Shown here piece after piece: positions 25,396 to 27,960 of a DNA stretch of 27,960 nucleotides (its first letter is position 1; every line of letters begins with the position of its first letter). Location of the stretch: positions 1 to 27,960 of the forward strand of contig JAYZHG010000126.1 in assembly GCA_036166735.1 (NCBI GenBank), written 5' to 3'. The notes below the pieces were generated by a model, which was not told the DNA's origin, ran no database searches, and saw nothing but the letters and a program-made list of their open reading frames with translations. Source of the stretch: JAPYTU01 sp036166735. Its GTDB lineage: Bacteria; Bacteroidota; Bacteroidia; Cytophagales; MED-G16. The position numbers and the translations under genes are program-made.

Positions 25396-25481
25396 AAAAA
25401 TACATAATTTAAAAACACATTTAATCTATAATGATTAACATAAATTTTTTATAAATTATTTAACAAAACAAATAACAAAAA

Positions 25482-27074
25482 ATGAAAAAGATATTATTAA
25501 TTACCCTAATCAATTTATTTTATTACAACTTTTCTATAAGTCAGATAGCAGAACCTCCTGAACGTTTTAGGGGAGAAGGTCCTTTTAAACAATTAATTAT
25601 AAGAGGGGCAACACTAATCAATGGTAATGGAGCACCTCCAACAGGACCAGTAGATGTAATAGTTGAAAACAATAAAATAGTAAGCATAAGAAATGTTGGG
25701 TATCCAGGTCTTGAAATTAATGAAAAGAGAAGACCCAAAGCAATAAAAGGTGCAAAAGAAATTAATGCTCATGGTATGTATTTATTACCTGGCTTTATTG
25801 ATATGCACGGTCATATTGGAGAAACGACAAGAGGAAGAGCGGATTATGTTTATAAACTATGGATGGCTCATGGAATAACAACCATTCGTGACCCTGGCTG
25901 CGGAAACGGTTTAAAATGGGTACTCAAACAAAAAGAAGATAGTAGAAAAAATAAAATTACAGCTCCAAGAATTCTTGCATATACATGGTTTGGACAAGGT
26001 GCAGAAAATGGAATAAATTCTCCCGAAGAGGCTACAGCATGGGTCAAAAAAAATGCAGAAAATGGTGCTGATGGAATAAAATTTGGAGGTGCTAGACCAG
26101 ATATTTTTGAAGCTGCCCTAAAAGAAAACAACAAGCATGGACTTGGATCCGCATGTCATCATGCTCAAATGGATGTAGCATGGATGGATGTTATAGAAAC
26201 TGCTAGATTAGGTCTTACTACAATGGAACATTGGTATGGTTTGCCAGAAGCACTATTTGATGACAGAACAGTTCAAAATTATCCTCTTGACTATAATTAT
26301 AATAACGAACAACACAGGTTTGGTGAAGCAGGAAGGTTATGGAAACAAGCGGCAGAACCCTTTTCCAAAAAATGGAATGAGGTTATGGATGAACTTATTG
26401 AATTAGATTTTACTATAGATGTAACCTTTGTCCCTTACAGCATTTTTAGAGATGTAGGAAGAGGAAGTAGATTAGAATGGCATAAAGATTACACCACTCC
26501 AACACTGCTTAAATTTTTTCTGCCTGGAAGAGATAACCATGGTGCTGCATATTTTGACTGGGGAACAGAAATGGAAATGGAATGGAGAGAAAATTATAAA
26601 CTCTGGATGACATTTATTAATGAATATAAAAATAGAGGTGGTAGAGTTACTGCTGGGGCTGACTCAGGTTATATGTATAATCTTTATGGTTTTGGATACA
26701 TCCAAGAACTAGAACTTATTAGAGAATCAGGGTTTCATCCTATGGAAGTTATAAGGGCAGCTACCCTTCATGCTGCTGAAGCAATTGGTATGGAAAAAGA
26801 AATAGGAACTATTGAGGTTGGAAAATATGCTGATATGATAATTATGGAAGAAAATCCTCTTAAAAACCTAAAATATCTGTATGCAACAGGTGATATAAAA
26901 ATTAATGATAACAATGAGGCGATAAGAGTTGGAGGTATCAAGTATACAATAAAAGATGGAATAATTTTTGATGCCAGACAACTACTTGATGATGCTAAAA
27001 AAATTGTTGATGAAGAAAAATCTTCTACTCCGGGATGGGAAAAATTCTTAATGGATGAAATAAAAAGAGAATAA
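25482..27074 (+). CDS. Secreted metal-dependent amidohydrolase
   Basis: A 530-residue protein with a signal peptide (1-20, MKKILLITLINLFYYNFSIS) and a complete amidohydrolase-superfamily barrel of the imidazolonepropionase/prolidase-like group. Metal-site residues are visible: H109-x-H111 in PGFIDMHGHIGE, the candidate carboxylated lysine K200 in DGIKFGG, histidines in SACHHAQ and TTMEHWYG, and the late aspartate in VTAGADSGY. The C-terminal AIGMEKEIGTIEVGKYADMIIM closes the beta-sandwich domain. Exported members of this group usually act on dipeptides or cyclic amides in the periplasm or outside the cell, but the substrate cannot be read here. The stretch from about 280 to 380 is rich in tryptophan. 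By eye its G+C is higher than that of its neighbours. It converges on the small cysteine-rich gene. Confidence 0.88.
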   Translation: MKKILLITLINLFYYNFSISQIAEPPERFRGEGPFKQLIIRGATLINGNGAPPTGPVDVIVENNKIVSIRNVGYPGLEINEKRRPKAIKGAKEINAHGMYLLPGFIDMHGHIGETTRGRADYVYKLWMAHGITTIRDPGCGNGLKWVLKQKEDSRKNKITAPRILAYTWFGQGAENGINSPEEATAWVKKNAENGADGIKFGGARPDIFEAALKENNKHGLGSACHHAQMDVAWMDVIETARLGLTTMEHWYGLPEALFDDRTVQNYPLDYNYNNEQHRFGEAGRLWKQAAEPFSKKWNEVMDELIELDFTIDVTFVPYSIFRDVGRGSRLEWHKDYTTPTLLKFFLPGRDNHGAAYFDWGTEMEMEWRENYKLWMTFINEYKNRGGRVTAGADSGYMYNLYGFGYIQELELIRESGFHPMEVIRAATLHAAEAIGMEKEIGTIEVGKYADMIIMEENPLKNLKYLYATGDIKINDNNEAIRVGGIKYTIKDGIIFDARQLLDDAKKIVDEEKSSTPGWEKFLMDEIKRE

Positions 27075-27124
27075 ATTAAAGAAGAAACTAATTGGCAGCA
27101 GGTGTTCCTGATTCACCAAACGTA

Positions 27125-27226
27125 TCATTTACAGCAACATTCTTCACAAGAACATTCTTCACAAGAGCAATTCGTGCAATCACCGTTTACACAAGCCTCA
27201 CATGTGCATGAACATTGATTTTCCAT
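27125..27226 (-). CDS. 33-residue metallothionein-like cysteine-rich protein
   Basis: A complete small frame from ATG (27224-27226) to TGA (27125-27127). The product has 12 cysteines in 33 residues, at 5, 7, 9, 12, 17, 20, 22, 25, 27, 30, 31 and 32. They form CxC and CxxC motifs and a terminal CCC, with no histidine and no aromatic or large hydrophobic residues except one valine. The rest is mainly Glu, Asp, Ser, Asn and Thr, with one lysine at the end. This composition is that of a metallothionein, able to hold soft metals (Zn, Cd, Cu) in a thiolate cluster. It is shorter than the cyanobacterial/pseudomonad SmtA/BmtA type (about 55 residues) and lacks their histidines. It lies 42 nt downstream of the MBL-fold gene with no promoter box between, so it is probably cotranscribed. 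Residues 20-30 come from a tandem repeat. Confidence 0.75.
   Translation of the reverse strand: MENQCSCTCEACVNGDCTNCSCEECSCEECCCK
27136..27165. repeat. Perfect 15-bp tandem duplication inside the cysteine-rich gene
   Basis: The unit AACATTCTTCACAAG occurs at 27136-27150 and again, without change, at 27151-27165. Being five codons long, it keeps the frame and duplicates the Cys-Ser-Cys-Glu-Glu block, adding metal-binding cysteines. Confidence 0.95.
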
Positions 27227-27268
27227 AATATTAAAATTGTATTAAAGAATAAAGATAATTTTTTTTAT

Positions 27269-27960
27269 CTACAAATTGTATTTATCACCAAACTTTGCAA
27301 AATTAAATCCTAATTTTAATATACTATCTCTAAGATTTATTTTTTGATTCAATAATGGATTAGTATGATTAAAATGTATGAAATGGATTTTATTTTTTGT
27401 GCTTAAATCTTCATCCATAAAAATTTCTATAGTCTCTAAAACAAAAGGATGGGGGATTTCTTTCATAGATCTATTAATTTCATCTCCACTAAAAAAAGTA
27501 GCATCTAAAAATGCATAATCAACAGATTTGACCTCCTCTACAATACTTTTTCTCCACAGATCCCATTTGTCAATATCAGGAATAAAAAGTGCCGACTTAT
27601 TCTTTCCTATTATTTTATACCCAACAGTTTCAGAAAATTCATCACGATGAGGAACACTAAAAGGTATTGCTATTAAGTCATTTGATAATTGAATGTTTTG
27701 ATTATGATTTATTTCCTTCAAATCAATATTATCTAATGAAACTAATTGACTCCAAGGGCCATTGCCCTCTAAAAATTTTTTCATTCGTGGCATAACATAA
27801 ATTGGAATTTTATTAGCTCCTAGAGCCTCTCTACCTAAATACATTAATCCAGAATAATGGCCTATATGTGCATGCGTTAATAATATTCCATCAATCAATT
27901 TTTTATTTGAAACACCGCTTTTTAAATATTTGATTTGCTCACCAATATCAGGAGTTGCTT
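27269..27960 (-). CDS. PqqB-like metallo-beta-lactamase-fold hydrolase (partial, N-terminus beyond the right edge)
   Basis: At least 230 residues are visible and the frame is open to the window edge, so the start lies outside; a TTG at 27898 is internal to a conserved stretch (TPDIGEQIKYLKSGVSN then IDGILLTHAHIGHYSGLMYLG). The metal motif is H-x-H-x-G-H, with Gly in place of the usual Asp of HxHxDH. Further typical blocks are PHRDEFSETVGYKI, ALFIPDIDKW, AFLDATFF and IHFIHFNHTNP. The protein resembles Bacteroidetes homologues annotated as PqqB, but no other pqq gene is present, so a role in PQQ synthesis is doubtful. It is likely a hydrolase of unknown substrate. It lies 42 nt upstream of the cysteine-rich gene in the same direction. 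Confidence 0.88.
   Translation of the reverse strand, partial: ATPDIGEQIKYLKSGVSNKKLIDGILLTHAHIGHYSGLMYLGREALGANKIPIYVMPRMKKFLEGNGPWSQLVSLDNIDLKEINHNQNIQLSNDLIAIPFSVPHRDEFSETVGYKIIGKNKSALFIPDIDKWDLWRKSIVEEVKSVDYAFLDATFFSGDEINRSMKEIPHPFVLETIEIFMDEDLSTKNKIHFIHFNHTNPLLNQKINLRDSILKLGFNFAKFGDKYNL

Noticed and set aside
27092..27118. TTGG/CCAA and GGTG/CACC pairings between the amidohydrolase and cysteine-rich genes as a bidirectional terminator
   Set aside because: Only four-base stems with incompatible loops and no T tract; not convincing.
27269..27898. MBL-fold gene as a complete 209-residue protein starting at 27898
   Set aside because: The codon there is TTG inside a conserved stretch and the frame continues to the window edge with family-like residues (TPDIGEQ), so the gene is partial.

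Overview
The window looks like a chromosomal segment of a low-GC (by eye about 30%), probably marine member of the Bacteroidota, class Flavobacteriia. Evidence: a short RpoD of about 290 residues without region 1.1, several TAnnTTTG (-7) promoter boxes with no visible Shine-Dalgarno sequences, a type IX secretion (T9SS) sorting tail, a DUF2723 membrane protein, and the gene order spoT-fur-purA. Genes are packed tightly with many 0-4 nt junctions and convergent overlaps. No stretch over 300 bases lacks a gene; the largest gaps (31-175, 1049-1177, 25370-25481) hold only promoter-like sequence. I see no insertion sequence, prophage, CRISPR array or rRNA.

Layout. 1-30: probable start of a secreted-protein gene leaving the left edge. 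176-1459 (minus): sigma factor RpoD and a small stand-alone 2Fe-2S ferredoxin. 1548-3667 (plus): purB coupled to a zinc-ribbon methyltransferase. 3701-9917 (minus): an apparent operon read spoT/rel, fur, purA, a catalytically dead dihydroorotase homologue, and a polyprenyl-phosphate-type glycosyltransferase. 9990-12110 (plus): tRNA-Leu(UAG), trigger factor, clpP, i.e. a protein-quality cluster. 12103-14577 (minus): an Lrp/AsnC regulator, a PyrR-like phosphoribosyltransferase, a 6-pyruvoyl-tetrahydropterin synthase homologue and lpxB. 14661-15848 (minus) and 15925-18885 (plus): a divergent pair, a secreted TPR protein and a DUF2723 GT-C-like membrane protein. 18882-19202 (minus): an orphan T9SS sorting tail. 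19281-24748 (minus): icd-leuA-leuC-leuD-leuB, for leucine synthesis headed by isocitrate dehydrogenase. 24815-25369 (minus): thioredoxin-fold protein. 25482-27074 (plus): secreted amidohydrolase. 27125-27960 (minus): a 33-residue, 12-cysteine metallothionein-like protein behind a PqqB-like metallo-beta-lactamase-fold gene that runs off the right edge.

Most genes are housekeeping. PurA and PurB are the enzymes of the AMP branch, and SpoT sets (p)ppGpp, which is known to inhibit PurA in other bacteria. The DPM1-like glycosyltransferase and the DUF2723 protein could be donor maker and acceptor enzyme of a surface-protein glycosylation route. The least expected items are the tiny cysteine-rich gene at 27125-27226, which contains a perfect 15-bp tandem duplication; a Fur with its usual structural-zinc cysteines gone; a pseudo-dihydroorotase kept in a growth-control operon; and a T9SS tail with no cargo domain. 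I found no new multi-gene defence or mobile system.
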